A stretch of 64,000 nt of DNA from Bradyrhizobium sp. B124 (GTDB lineage Bacteria; Pseudomonadota; Alphaproteobacteria; Rhizobiales; Xanthobacteraceae): assembly GCF_038967635.1 (NCBI RefSeq), contig NZ_CP152413.1, forward strand, positions 744,001 to 808,000, written 5' to 3'. Below, piece after piece: positions 42,003 through 50,079 of this stretch (positions are counted from its first letter, which is position 1; each line of letters starts with the position of its first letter). The notes under the pieces were generated by a model that did no database searches, was not told the DNA's origin, and worked only from the letters and a program-made list of their open reading frames with translations. The translations under genes were made by a program, and so were the position numbers.

Positions 42003-43090
42003 ACAGGATCGATCCGAAACTGGCGGCAACGCTGCGCCAGCCGCGCGAGCTGGCCGATGCCGGCCTCGTGCCGGTCGCAGCTCTTGCCGAGCTCGAACAG
42101 GTGGCTGCGCGCTACGCGGTCGCGGTGACGCCGGAGCTCGCGGCGCTGATCGATCCGGCCGATTCCACCGATCCGATCGCGCGGCAGTTCATCCCGAGCG
42201 CTGACGAGCTCGTCGAGCAGCCGGGCGAGAACGCCGATCCGATCGGCGACGATGTGCATTCACCGGTCGCCGGGATCGTGCATCGCTATCCGGACCGGGT
42301 GTTGTTCAAGCTCGTCCATGTCTGCGCGGTCTATTGCCGGTTCTGTTTCCGGCGTGAAATGGTCGGGCCGGGCAAGGCCTCGGCCTTGTCCGACGATGCC
42401 TACCGCGCGGGACTGGAGTACATCCGTACCCATCAAGAAGTCTGGGAAGTCATCCTGACCGGCGGCGATCCCTTGATGCTGTCGTCGCGCCGGCTGTCCG
42501 AGATCATGGCCGATCTTGCCGGCATCGATCATGTGAAGATCATCCGCCTTCACAGCCGTGTACCGATCGCCGATCCCGGGCGCATCAATCCCGACATGAT
42601 CGCGGCGCTCCGGGCCGAGGGGGCGACGACCTGGATCGCCATCCACGCCAACCATCCGCGCGAGCTGGGCGCCAATGCCCGCGCCGCGTGCGCGCGCCTT
42701 GCCGACGCCGGCATTCCGTTGGTCAGCCAGACCGTCCTGCTGCGCGGCGTCAATGACGATGCTGCGACGCTCGCGGCGCTGATGCGCGCCTTCGTCGAGT
42801 GCCGGATCAAGCCCTATTATCTGCACCACGGCGACCTTGCACCCGGCACCGCGCATTTGCGCACCACCATCGAAGCCGGGCAGGAATTGATGCGGGCGTT
42901 GCGCGGGCGCGTCTCCGGACTGTGCCAGCCGGATTATGTGCTCGACATCCCCGGGGGCTATGGCAAGGCGCCGATCGGCCCGACCTATTTGTCGCAGCCG
43001 GCTTCCCGCGAAGGTGAGGATCCGGTGGAGCGGCGGTACCGTATCGTCGATTATTGCGGTGACGTTCATCTTTACCCGCCGCAACCCTGA
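41999..43090 (+). CDS. epmB: EF-P beta-lysylation radical-SAM aminomutase
   Basis: 363 residues, lysine 2,3-aminomutase family. The radical-SAM cluster is CAVYCRFC, followed by RREMVGPGKASALS, WEVILTGGDPLMLS and the PLP region IPGGYGKAPIGPTYL. It makes (R)-beta-lysine for EpmA. The start overlaps the end of epmA, so the pair is translationally coupled. Together with efp it completes the modification pathway, although no EpmC hydroxylase is visible. Confidence 0.93.
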   Translation: MNRIDPKLAATLRQPRELADAGLVPVAALAELEQVAARYAVAVTPELAALIDPADSTDPIARQFIPSADELVEQPGENADPIGDDVHSPVAGIVHRYPDRVLFKLVHVCAVYCRFCFRREMVGPGKASALSDDAYRAGLEYIRTHQEVWEVILTGGDPLMLSSRRLSEIMADLAGIDHVKIIRLHSRVPIADPGRINPDMIAALRAEGATTWIAIHANHPRELGANARAACARLADAGIPLVSQTVLLRGVNDDAATLAALMRAFVECRIKPYYLHHGDLAPGTAHLRTTIEAGQELMRALRGRVSGLCQPDYVLDIPGGYGKAPIGPTYLSQPASREGEDPVERRYRIVDYCGDVHLYPPQP

Positions 43091-43097
43091 GCCTGCG

Positions 43098-43310
43098 ATG
43101 AGCGGGGCCGGGGACGGACGGCAGGAGCCGCCCGAGGACGAGGGCCGCCGCGGCGTCGAAAATGCTGTGATGTTCGGCTGCTTTGTGGTGCTGGTCGCCG
43201 CGGGAATCTGGCTCCTTGGCACGATGGCCGATATACGGAAGGTTCAGGATTGCGCAGCGCAGGGGCGACGCAACTGTGCTACCGTCGAGGTGCCGGAACG
43301 GGCGCAATAG
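43098..43310 (+). CDS. Small single-helix membrane protein (70 aa)
   Basis: 70 residues. An acidic N-terminus (SGAGDGRQEPPEDEGRRG) is followed by one transmembrane helix (VMFGCFVVLVAAGIWLLGTM) and a short tail with two Cys (VQDCAAQGRRNCATVEV). It begins 8 bp after epmB, so it may be the third gene of that operon. Function unknown. Confidence 0.65.
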   Translation: MSGAGDGRQEPPEDEGRRGVENAVMFGCFVVLVAAGIWLLGTMADIRKVQDCAAQGRRNCATVEVPERAQ

Positions 43311-43332
43311 GGTTGAGAAGCGGAGACGCGAG

Positions 43333-43593
43333 ATGCGGAAGACTGTTTTGTTGATGGCTCTGATGATGGTTGGAGCGCCCCAGGTTGGAACGTCCCAGGC
43401 ATGGGCGCAGCAACAGGGCGGATCGTCCTCCATGCAGAAGAACGCGCCGCCGCCGGAGGCGCCGGTCGGACATCGTCAGCCACGCCGCGGCGACGTTCCC
43501 AACGAAAAGAATATCAGCGATCCGAACAATACCGCGAACAAGGAAGACGCTGCGCTCGACAAGAAGATCAAGAGCATCTGCCGCGGCTGCTAG
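43333..43593 (+). CDS. Small exported protein (86 aa)
   Basis: 86 residues. Signal peptide MRKTVLLMALMMVGAPQVG...SQAWAQ is followed by a Pro/Gln/Asn-rich mature region (PPPEAPVGHRQPRRGDVPNEKNISDPNN) and ends KIKSICRGC with two Cys. It follows the small membrane protein by 22 bp. No known domain. Confidence 0.68.
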   Translation: MRKTVLLMALMMVGAPQVGTSQAWAQQQGGSSSMQKNAPPPEAPVGHRQPRRGDVPNEKNISDPNNTANKEDAALDKKIKSICRGC

Positions 43594-43659
43594 GCTACGG
43601 AAGAGACCGGCGGAGCGCGATATCCGCCCCGCCGGCAACGCTCAATCCGTTCGACCGTC

Positions 43660-44745
43660 TCAGGCCGAACGCTCCTGCAGGCCATCACGCCGCACGCTGC
43701 GCCTCGCGTCGACAGCATCGGCCAACTGCTTCAGCACGTCAGCCGTCGTCGCGAGATCGATGCAGCCGTCCGTGATGCTCTGGCCATAGGCCAGCGGCTT
43801 GCCCGGCACGACGTCCTGGCGTCCCGCGACAAGGTTGCTCTCGATCATCACGCCGATGATGCGCTGTTCGCCGCTTGCGACCTGCCGTGCGATGTCGGCC
43901 GCAACCAGTGGCTGGTTCTCCGGCTTCTTGCTGCTGTTGGCGTGGCTGGTGTCGATCATCAGTCGTGGCGCGACGCCGGCGTGGCCGAGCTCGGCGGCGG
44001 CCGCATCGACGCTTCCGGCATCGTAGTTCGGCACCCGGCCGCCGCGCAGGATGACGTGGCAGTCCTCGTTGCCCCTGGTCGCGGCGATGGCCGAACGGCC
44101 GCCCTTCGTGACCGCCATGAAATGATGCGGGTGCGACGCCGATTTCACCGCGTCCGCCGCGATCCGCACGCCACCGTCGGTGCTGTTCTTGAAGCCGACC
44201 GGGCACGACAGGCCGGACGCCAGCTCGCGATGGATCTGGCTCTCGGTGGTGCGCGCGCCGATTGCGGCCCACGAAACCAGATCGGCGATGTATTGCGGCG
44301 TCGTCATGTCGAGGAATTCGGTGCCGGCGGGCAGGCCGAGATTGTTCACGGCCGACAGCACGTTGCGTGCAAGGCGCAGGCCCTTGTTGATGTCGAAGCT
44401 GCCGTCGAGATCGGGATCGTTGATCAGGCCCTTCCAGCCGACGGTGGTACGCGGCTTCTCGAAATAGACCCGCATCACGATCTCGAGGCGGTCGGCGAGC
44501 TGTTCGCGCAGGCTGGCGAGACGCTCGGCGTAATCGACGGCCGCCGCGGGATCGTGGATGGAGCAGGGGCCGACGACGACCAGCAAGCGGTCATCGGTGC
44601 CGTTGAGGATCGCGTGGATGGCGTTGCGGGCGCCCATCACGACCCGCGTCGCCGTCAGGGTGCGCGGAACTTCCCGCATCACCTCTTCGGGCGTACTCAG
44701 CTCTTTCAATTCCTTGATGCGAAGATCGTCTGTCGTACTCAACAC
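43660..44745 (-). CDS. aroG: 3-deoxy-7-phosphoheptulonate synthase, AroG/AroF type
   Basis: 361 residues from a GTG start with AAAGGAG at good spacing. DAHP synthase condenses PEP and erythrose-4-phosphate, the entry step of the shikimate pathway. Signatures include DRLLVVVGPCSIHDPAAAVDYAERL, YFEKPRTTVGWKGLINDPDLDGSFDINKGL, GFKNSTDG, and DTSHANSSKKPENQ. It is the type I-alpha form normally inhibited by aromatic amino acids. The 160-nt leader carries an attenuator with a Tyr/Phe/Trp-rich peptide. Confidence 0.93.
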   Translation of the reverse strand: MLSTTDDLRIKELKELSTPEEVMREVPRTLTATRVVMGARNAIHAILNGTDDRLLVVVGPCSIHDPAAAVDYAERLASLREQLADRLEIVMRVYFEKPRTTVGWKGLINDPDLDGSFDINKGLRLARNVLSAVNNLGLPAGTEFLDMTTPQYIADLVSWAAIGARTTESQIHRELASGLSCPVGFKNSTDGGVRIAADAVKSASHPHHFMAVTKGGRSAIAATRGNEDCHVILRGGRVPNYDAGSVDAAAAELGHAGVAPRLMIDTSHANSSKKPENQPLVAADIARQVASGEQRIIGVMIESNLVAGRQDVVPGKPLAYGQSITDGCIDLATTADVLKQLADAVDARRSVRRDGLQERSA

Positions 44746-44781
44746 GGCTGGCTCCTTTGGAGTTCAGGACCTGCCGGCACG

Positions 44782-44805
44782 AAAAAAGCCGCCAGGTCTG
44801 GCGGC
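44782..44805 (-). terminator. Attenuator terminator upstream of aroG
   Basis: GCCGCCAG (44798-44805, minus-strand reading) pairs with CTGGCGGC (44788-44795), extended by AA/TT, and is followed by TTTTTT (44782-44787). It lies between the leader peptide and the aroG ribosome site, so it can stop transcription before the gene. Confidence 0.85.
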
Positions 44806-44900
44806 TTGTTTTGGACGTTTGCTGCAATTCTTCAGATTGAGCGCGATCCTCCTGCCGCCAGCGAGCTGTCGTAGCTAAAGTACCAAAAATAGCTGGTGGC
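44782..44900 (-). promoter_or_regulatory. Aromatic-amino-acid attenuator of aroG with alternative RNA arms
   Basis: Four arms alternate. Arm 1 GCCACCAG (44893-44900) sits in leader codons 5-7. Arm 2 CTGGCGGC (44854-44861) sits in codons 18-20. Arm 3 GCCGCCAG (44798-44805) and arm 4 CTGGCGGC (44788-44795) form the terminator. Arms 2 and 4 are identical, so arm 3 can pair with either; arm 1 pairs with arm 2 at 7 of 8 positions. Ribosomes stalled on the aromatic codons right after arm 1 would cover it and free arm 2 for antitermination. Confidence 0.75.
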
Positions 44901-44912
44901 GACGGTGATCAT
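44832..44912 (-). CDS. Aromatic-rich leader peptide of aroG (26 aa)
   Basis: A 26-codon frame whose codons 8-14 read TAT-TTT-TGG-TAC-TTT-AGC-TAC: Tyr, Phe, Trp, Tyr, Phe, Ser, Tyr. Such density of exactly the end-products of the pathway is diagnostic of a regulatory leader. A -10 box ends 7 nt before the ATG, so the message is probably leaderless, as known for the trpL leader of Sinorhizobium. There is no Shine-Dalgarno. Confidence 0.82.
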   Translation of the reverse strand: MITVATSYFWYFSYDSSLAAGGSRSI

Positions 44913-44919
44913 GGCGGGC

Positions 44920-44948
44920 TCTATACCCGACGGATATCGGCCTGTCAC
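44920..44948 (-). promoter_or_regulatory. Promoter of the aroG leader transcript
   Basis: On the minus strand GTGACA (44943-44948) and TATAGA (44920-44925) are 17 nt apart. Seven nt separate the -10 box from the leader ATG at 44912, so the start site falls at or beside that ATG. Confidence 0.7.
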
Positions 44949-44979
44949 CCCCCAAATCCGCAGGCGAGCCGGTTCGCCG

Positions 44980-45552
44980 TCAGGTGTTGCGCGCGGCCAA
45001 CGCCATACCTATCAGGGTCGCCCCGCCGAACATCAGATTGAGGCCGACCAGGAGGCCGATCGCCCAGCCCGCCGACTCCGGCAGGCCCGCGATGATGAAG
45101 AAGGCGACGACGACATCCATCAGGCCGGCGATCAGGAGCCAGGACCAGCGTCCCGACAATTCGCGGCGGTGCTCCAGCGCATACATGATGGTGGCGACGC
45201 CCTCGGCGACGAAATAGGCGCCGATCACGATGGTCAGCGTCAGCACACCCTGCATCGGACGCGCCAGCAGCACCATGCCGGCCAGCACGGCGAGCGCGGC
45301 CGAGATCAGCGACCACCAGAAGCCCGGCATGTTGCGCGCCCAGAAGGTCACGATCAGTCCGCCGATGCCTGAGATCAGGAACATCCAGCCGAGGAAGATG
45401 GTGACGGCGAGGCTCGCGAATGTCGGCACGATCATCGCCGCGATGCCGAGGATCACGAGCAGGATGCCTTCGAACAGGAATGCCTTCCAGTGTTGCTTGA
45501 CCGCGGCCTGCATCTCCGATCGCAGTCTGTCGAGATTGTTGGACAGGGTCAT
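44980..45552 (-). CDS. HdeD-family membrane protein
   Basis: 190 residues with six hydrophobic helices in three pairs, typical of HdeD/DUF308 proteins (FEGILLVILGIAAMIVPTFAS, FLGWMFLISGIGGLI, GGATLIGMALA). HdeD is linked to acid resistance in E. coli; here it is a general membrane-stress candidate. The ATG at 45552 follows GAGAG. It ends 32 bp before the aroG leader promoter on the same strand, so that promoter does not overlap it. Confidence 0.85.
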   Translation of the reverse strand: MTLSNNLDRLRSEMQAAVKQHWKAFLFEGILLVILGIAAMIVPTFASLAVTIFLGWMFLISGIGGLIVTFWARNMPGFWWSLISAALAVLAGMVLLARPMQGVLTLTIVIGAYFVAEGVATIMYALEHRRELSGRWSWLLIAGLMDVVVAFFIIAGLPESAGWAIGLLVGLNLMFGGATLIGMALAARNT

Positions 45553-45633
45553 CGCGGCTCTCCAAATCTGCAACCGAAAAGTCGGCAACGGTAAAGTCTG
45601 CGAGCACGGGGTCTGCGAGCGTGCGGCGTAATC

Positions 45634-46671
45634 CTAGCCCTGGCCCGGCGCGGACGGAAAGCCCTCCGCGGCGGTCCGCATCCGGTTGCGGCCGAGGAAA
45701 TAGACCGTGGTGGTCGCGATCAGCAGCGCCAGGCCGATCAGGATCGAGGTGAAGCCGATCGGGACCAGGATGAACGAGGCATTGCGCTCGGGATTGACGT
45801 ACCAGTGGTGCAGCGAGGTGAGCAGGAAGGAGACCCCGGCAAAGCCGGTGCCGCCGCCGACCAGCAGCAGCGCCCACATCCGCCGCAGCTGGCTCAGCCG
45901 CTCGCGCGCGACATCAGTGCGCGGGGCATGATGCCTGCCGAGGCGGCGCACCAGGCGGATTGCAAAACCGATCGAGGAGAAGCCGATCAGCACGCTGGCC
46001 GAACCGAGCAGGAGCCGCGCGGTCGAACTAAGGTCGGGAATGCGCTGGAGCGCGAGCAGCGGAAAATCGAACGCCGAGTGCAGCGCGACCGGCGCGACCA
46101 GCACCAGCGCCCAGTTGGTGATGCGCGCCCAGTCGCGGTGGCCCCGGTAGGCGCCGAGCGCGCCGCCGGAGCGCGCGATCGCAAGGTAGGCGCCGGCGAT
46201 GATGCCGAGCGCACCGTGAAACGGCACCGTGAGCACGCTGCGCAACGCCGCGAGCGCCCGCCACATGTCCTTGTGCTGGACGAGATAGGCGAGGTTCTCG
46301 TAGGCCGCAAATCCGAGGCCCGCGGCCGCACCATAGACCACCGTATCCATCGGATCGGCGAAGGCACGGCGGCGCGTCGAGATGGCGACGATGACGAGAA
46401 CCTTGACGATCTCCTCCGGCGCCGCGACGCCGAACGCCGCGCGGACCGCCTGGGTCGCCCAGGGATTGTCGGGAATGGCAAGCAGCGCGTTGAAGGGAAT
46501 GCGCGCCAGGCCGAGCAGCGAGATGCTGGCCGCGCCGAGCACGAAGGCGAGCCACACCTGCACCGGCGGTCCAGGGCGCTCGTCGGCGGCAATCACCAGC
46601 CACAGCACCAGCAGCGCGGGCGCGATGGCGGCGGCGCCAATCACAGTCGGAAGCGACTCAAGCAACAACAT
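45634..46671 (-). CDS. PrsW-family glutamic-type intramembrane protease
   Basis: 345 residues with about eight membrane helices. Family motifs are AAPEEIVKVLVI (EE pair), GAAAGLGFAAYENLAYL (EN), VPFHGALGIIAGAYL and VALHSAFDFPL (His residues). In PrsW these acidic and His residues form the active site within the membrane. Bacterial PrsW cuts anti-sigma factors; the target here is unknown. An in-frame upstream start at 46749 exists, but the ATG at 46671 starts the first helix. Confidence 0.87.
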   Translation of the reverse strand: MLLLESLPTVIGAAAIAPALLVLWLVIAADERPGPPVQVWLAFVLGAASISLLGLARIPFNALLAIPDNPWATQAVRAAFGVAAPEEIVKVLVIVAISTRRRAFADPMDTVVYGAAAGLGFAAYENLAYLVQHKDMWRALAALRSVLTVPFHGALGIIAGAYLAIARSGGALGAYRGHRDWARITNWALVLVAPVALHSAFDFPLLALQRIPDLSSTARLLLGSASVLIGFSSIGFAIRLVRRLGRHHAPRTDVARERLSQLRRMWALLLVGGGTGFAGVSFLLTSLHHWYVNPERNASFILVPIGFTSILIGLALLIATTTVYFLGRNRMRTAAEGFPSAPGQG

Positions 46672-46880
46672 GGGGTCAATCTGTTCTCGTGAACGGCGAA
46701 AATGGCCGCAAACCCAGCGCTTTGCAAGGTCGCCGGCGGTCGCGAACACGCGCTTGGGAATTCACGTTTGGCTGTATCCGGCGGCTGGCACATTCGGATC
46801 CTGGAGGATTGCGCGGCGGGCGCAAGCGCGCCGGTAAACGGCATGGTAGAAGTGTTCGATCAGACGGGAGACGTTACCGG

Positions 46881-47099
46881 GTGCATTTACGCGCAGCAGA
46901 GAGTCACACGCGATCGATCCTCAAGGCCATCAGCTGGCGGACATTGGGGACGCTCGATACTTTCGCCATCAGCTGGTTCATGACCGGCGAGGTCTCGCTC
47001 GCCGGCTCGATCGCCGGGCTCGAGATCGTCACCAAGATCGCCTGGTACTATGTACACGAGCGGGTCTGGGCAGTTGTTCCGTTCGGACGGCGCGCCTGA
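46881..47099 (+). CDS. DUF2061 membrane protein (72 aa)
   Basis: 72 residues from a GTG preceded by GGGAG. It matches the DUF2061 pattern HTRSILKAISWRTLGTLDTFAISWFMTGEVSLAGSIAGLEIVTKIAWYYVHERVW nearly end to end, with two membrane helices. Function unknown. The upstream part of the same open frame looks non-coding. Confidence 0.82.
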   Translation: MHLRAAESHTRSILKAISWRTLGTLDTFAISWFMTGEVSLAGSIAGLEIVTKIAWYYVHERVWAVVPFGRRA

Positions 47100-47102
47100 C
47101 CC

Positions 47103-47369
47103 GTGCGACCGGTGCGACGAAACAGGATTTTTTGGAACGGACCAGTCAGTGATGAACCCCGCTGGATTTGCGGGGCCGTGCAGGTGCGCGAGAACAAGAT
47201 CCACTTCTGGATCGAAAACAGTGTTCACGCTATTGGGCAAGTCCGAACGGCGGGAGCGTCGCAGGACGTTGACGAATTGGTTCGTCGGCTCACAGCCAAG
47301 GCTGAAGGTCGGGGCCTCCGCCGTTTCTGCGAACAGCTATTTCTGAGCCGGAGTCCCGGAAGGCCGTAA
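47103..47369 (+). CDS. Hypothetical small protein (88 aa)
   Basis: 88 residues from a GTG 3 bp after the DUF2061 stop. The middle (RWICGAVQVRENKIHFWIENSVHAIGQVRTAGASQDVDELVRRLTAKAEG) looks like a small folded alpha/beta domain, but it has no family I recognise. The last 33 bp overlap the convergent gene at 47337, which weakens the call. Confidence 0.45.
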   Translation: MRPVRRNRIFWNGPVSDEPRWICGAVQVRENKIHFWIENSVHAIGQVRTAGASQDVDELVRRLTAKAEGRGLRRFCEQLFLSRSPGRP

Positions 47370-47534
47370 CCAATCCGCCATCTGTGCCGCGGTTTCCGCC
47401 TGGCGAGCTCTTCGGATCAACCGTTCGCGCTCAACGCCTGGGTAGGTGCCTTGTGCTTCCTTCCGAAGACGCTCAGCCTGATCACCAAGGCGAATTTCGA
47501 GAGTATTAGTCTGCTTGAACCGGCGACGCTGCAT
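47337..47534 (-). CDS. Small conserved-looking protein (65 aa)
   Basis: 65 residues: MQRRRFKQTNTLEIRLGDQAERLRKEAQGTYPGVERERLIRRARQAETAAQMADWLRP-type sequence, all helical and charged. GGAG lies 9 bp before the ATG at 47534. Near-identical small proteins occur widely in Bradyrhizobium, in my recollection. The function is unknown. Confidence 0.75.
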   Translation of the reverse strand: MQRRRFKQTNTLEIRLGDQAERLRKEAQGTYPGVERERLIRRARQAETAAQMADWLRPSGTPAQK

Positions 47535-47629
47535 GGAACGCTGCTCCGTCTTGTTGGGGAGGGCGGGAGCGCGTGATGGCGTTCTCGTCACCGATAGATG
47601 CCGCGTGCGGGGCGATGACGATGACCAAC

Positions 47630-47679
47630 GGCCCGCGCGGCAATTTGTTCCTGCAATGGGAACAACCCCCGCGCGGGCC
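47630..47679. repeat. 50-bp nested hairpin
   Basis: Outer arms GGCCCGCGCGG (47630-47640) and CCGCGCGGGCC (47669-47679) are perfect complements. Nested inside, TTGTTCC (47645-47651) pairs with GGAACAA (47659-47665). It lies 10 bp beyond the end of the DUF892 gene and may terminate it or be a mobile palindrome; it has no U-tract. Confidence 0.6.
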
Positions 47680-47689
47680 GAGGCACAGC

Positions 47690-48178
47690 TCAGGCTGCTT
47701 CAGCGTTGATGGCTGCAACGGCCAGTTTGGTCAGCGCGTCGTCGGTTTTCTTCTCCTCAGCCAGGGTCTGATCGAGAAGCTTGACCGCCTCGTTCATGCT
47801 CAGCTTGCTGGCCCATGCCTTGAGCGTGCCATAGCGGGAGATTTCGTAATGCTCGACCGCCTGCGCCGCGGCAAGCAGGCCAGGATCGAGCGCCGGCGTG
47901 TCGGCGTATTCGTCCATGATCTCCTTGCCCTCGTCGATGATCCCCTCGATCGCGTCGCATTTCTTGCCGCGCGCCGGTTTTCCCAACAGCTCGAAGATCT
48001 TCTCGAGCCGGTCGATCTGGCCTTCGGTCTCCTCGTGATGCTTCTCGAAGGCTGCGCGCAACTTATCCGATGACGCTGCCTTGGCCATCTTTGGCAGCGC
48101 CTTATAGATCTGCTTCTCGGCGTAGTAGATGTCCTTCAAGGTGTCGAGGAACAGGGCGCTGAGGTCTTTCTCCGGCAT
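47690..48178 (-). CDS. DUF892 (YciE/YciF) ferritin-like protein
   Basis: 162 residues. Four-helix ferritin-like pattern: KDLSALFLDTLKDIYYAEKQIYKALPKMAKAA, RAAFEKHHEETEGQIDRLEKIFELLG, AAQAVEHYEISRYGTLKAWA and LLDQTLAEEKKTDDALTKLA, with Glu and His in the metal-binding positions (E in YAEKQ, HHEET, EHYE, EEKK). Such proteins are stress-induced. GGAG precedes the ATG at 48178. Confidence 0.88.
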   Translation of the reverse strand: MPEKDLSALFLDTLKDIYYAEKQIYKALPKMAKAASSDKLRAAFEKHHEETEGQIDRLEKIFELLGKPARGKKCDAIEGIIDEGKEIMDEYADTPALDPGLLAAAQAVEHYEISRYGTLKAWASKLSMNEAVKLLDQTLAEEKKTDDALTKLAVAAINAEAA

Positions 48179-48277
48179 CGACTTTCTCCATAGCAAAGGT
48201 TGATTTCGCGATCCCAACCCGTGCGCAGATGCGATGTTCCTATTTGTGGTGGCTCGGGCTTGAGCCAGCCGAACCGA

Positions 48278-49510
48278 TCATTGCGTCAGCAGGCGCCGGC
48301 AGGTTTCGACGAACACCTCGGCGCCCGTGACGATATCGGCGTCGTCGGTGTTCTCGCTCCAGTGATGGCTGATGCCGCCGATCGACGGCACGAACAGCAT
48401 CGCCGCCGGCATGATGGTGGCGAGGACCTGGGCGTCATGGCCGGCGCCGCTCGGCATCCGGATTGACTTGCCGCCGGCGAAAGCCGCGCTCGCGGCCTCG
48501 ATCGCATCCTGGAACGCAGGCGTCATCATCGCGGGCACGCCGGTGCGGATCCGCTCGACCTTCACGCCGCAGCGACCCTGCGCGGTGGCGTCTTCCGCCA
48601 GGCGATGCAGATGCGCCTCGAGCCGTGCGATCACCTCGGGATTGTCGTCGCGGATCTGGAACAGCATCTCGGCGTGGCCTGGAATGATGCTCGGCGCGCC
48701 CGGGTCGAGCGTGATGCGGCCGGTGGTCCACACCGTGCGCGGTCCGCACAGGGCAGGGAAGCTGTCGTCGATCGCGACGCAGAACCGCGCCAGCGCCAGG
48801 CCGGCGTCCCTGCGCACCGCCATCCGCGTGGTGCCGGCATGGTTCTGCTCGCCGGTGAACGTGATGCGATATTGCCAGATGCCGACGATGGAAGTGACGA
48901 CGCCGATCTTCAGCCGGCTGGCTTCCAGCGTGTCGCCTTGCTCGATATGGGCTTCGAGATAGCCGATGTGGCGGCCAGATTCGGCGGTGACGCGCGGGCG
49001 GCCGGCGAAGCCCGCATCGCGCAACGCCTGTCGCATGGTGCGATCGCTGGAGCGGTCGCGCGCCGCATCGATGTCGGCTTCCGTCACGGCGCCGGCAAAC
49101 GACCGGCTGCCGAGGAAGCTGCCGAAATGTCCTTCCTCGTCGCACCATGCGGCGACCTCGACTGCGCCGTTGACGCCGGGATCGCCGTTGATGACGCGTG
49201 CGGCCTCCAGCGCATAGATCACGCCGAGCGGCCCATCGAGCCAGCCCGCATGGTTCTGGCTTTCGAGATGCGAGCCCGCGAGCAGCTTCGGTCCCGCCTT
49301 CGCACTGGTGCCGAACACGTTGCCGATGCCGTCGATCGTCGCGGTGAGGTCGGCATCGGGCAGGCGCGTTGCAAGCCAGTCCAGCGAGCGCAGATGCGGC
49401 TCCGAGAATGTCGGCTTGTGCACACCGGTCTTGTAGGCGCCGATCGCGCGCAGCGCATTGAGATCGGCGAGCACGCGCTTGCCGTCGAAGCGACCGTTGA
49501 TGCCTGGCAT
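48278..49510 (-). CDS. M20-family amidase / carbamoylase
   Basis: 410 residues, hydantoinase/carbamoylase subfamily. Metal-site motifs are GSHLESQNHAGWLDGPLGV (metal His and the bridging Asp), AWCDEEGHFGSFLGSRSFAG (catalytic Glu pair), YLEAHIEQG and SGAGHDAQVL. HLES replaces the HLD of the family HxD motif, an unusual Asp-to-Glu change. Likely substrates are N-carbamoyl amino acids or allantoate, which release ammonia. The gene is alone on its strand here. Confidence 0.85.
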   Translation of the reverse strand: MPGINGRFDGKRVLADLNALRAIGAYKTGVHKPTFSEPHLRSLDWLATRLPDADLTATIDGIGNVFGTSAKAGPKLLAGSHLESQNHAGWLDGPLGVIYALEAARVINGDPGVNGAVEVAAWCDEEGHFGSFLGSRSFAGAVTEADIDAARDRSSDRTMRQALRDAGFAGRPRVTAESGRHIGYLEAHIEQGDTLEASRLKIGVVTSIVGIWQYRITFTGEQNHAGTTRMAVRRDAGLALARFCVAIDDSFPALCGPRTVWTTGRITLDPGAPSIIPGHAEMLFQIRDDNPEVIARLEAHLHRLAEDATAQGRCGVKVERIRTGVPAMMTPAFQDAIEAASAAFAGGKSIRMPSGAGHDAQVLATIMPAAMLFVPSIGGISHHWSENTDDADIVTGAEVFVETCRRLLTQ

Positions 49511-49668
49511 GGTTGGACTACTCCGGATTAGCGTCTTGGTGCCTCAATCCCGTCTTGATGCGGTCGCGGTTGGATGCGACGGAACAATCAGGGTGAACGA
49601 TTTCTTAGCGGTTCTGCTCTTAGTTTGCAGAACTGATGTCGCGGTACGAATAGCGTGTGAGTGTGATC

Positions 49669-50019
49669 ATGTCTGCATTCAGGAACTGGGCTCGCAAGGC
49701 CGTCGTGCTGTTTCTTCCGATCGCGCTCGGCGCCTGCGCGCAATACTCGCAGCAATACAGCATGACGGCTCCCTCGCCGGGAACAGGTCCGTTGGCCTGG
49801 GATGGCGCTGGGCAGGATCCCAATCAGCCGCAGCCGCGACGCCATGCGCGGAATGCGTCACCGGTGGCGGCAGAGACGCAACTGTCGGAAGAGGATGCCG
49901 ACAACCGGCTGGCGCGCAAGCTCGTGATCTGCAGCATCTGCATCAAGCAGACGCCGGTGGCGGCGGCCGCGGCGCAGCCGACCAATCGTCAGGACGTCGC
50001 GAGCGTGACCAATCACTAG
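49669..50019 (+). CDS. Small lipoprotein (116 aa)
   Basis: 116 residues. A signal peptide with lipobox (LFLPIALGAC) leads to a Gln/Pro-rich region and a C-terminal segment LARKLVICSICIKQTP with a CSIC pair. The ATG at 49669 is preferred over a GTG at 49657. It is likely lipid-anchored; no known domain. Confidence 0.68.
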   Translation: MSAFRNWARKAVVLFLPIALGACAQYSQQYSMTAPSPGTGPLAWDGAGQDPNQPQPRRHARNASPVAAETQLSEEDADNRLARKLVICSICIKQTPVAAAAAQPTNRQDVASVTNH

Positions 50020-50079
50020 CGCGCTGTCGCCAGACATCGATCCGGCCTGCAGGCCTTAGTTAGGCTACGATGTCGTTCG

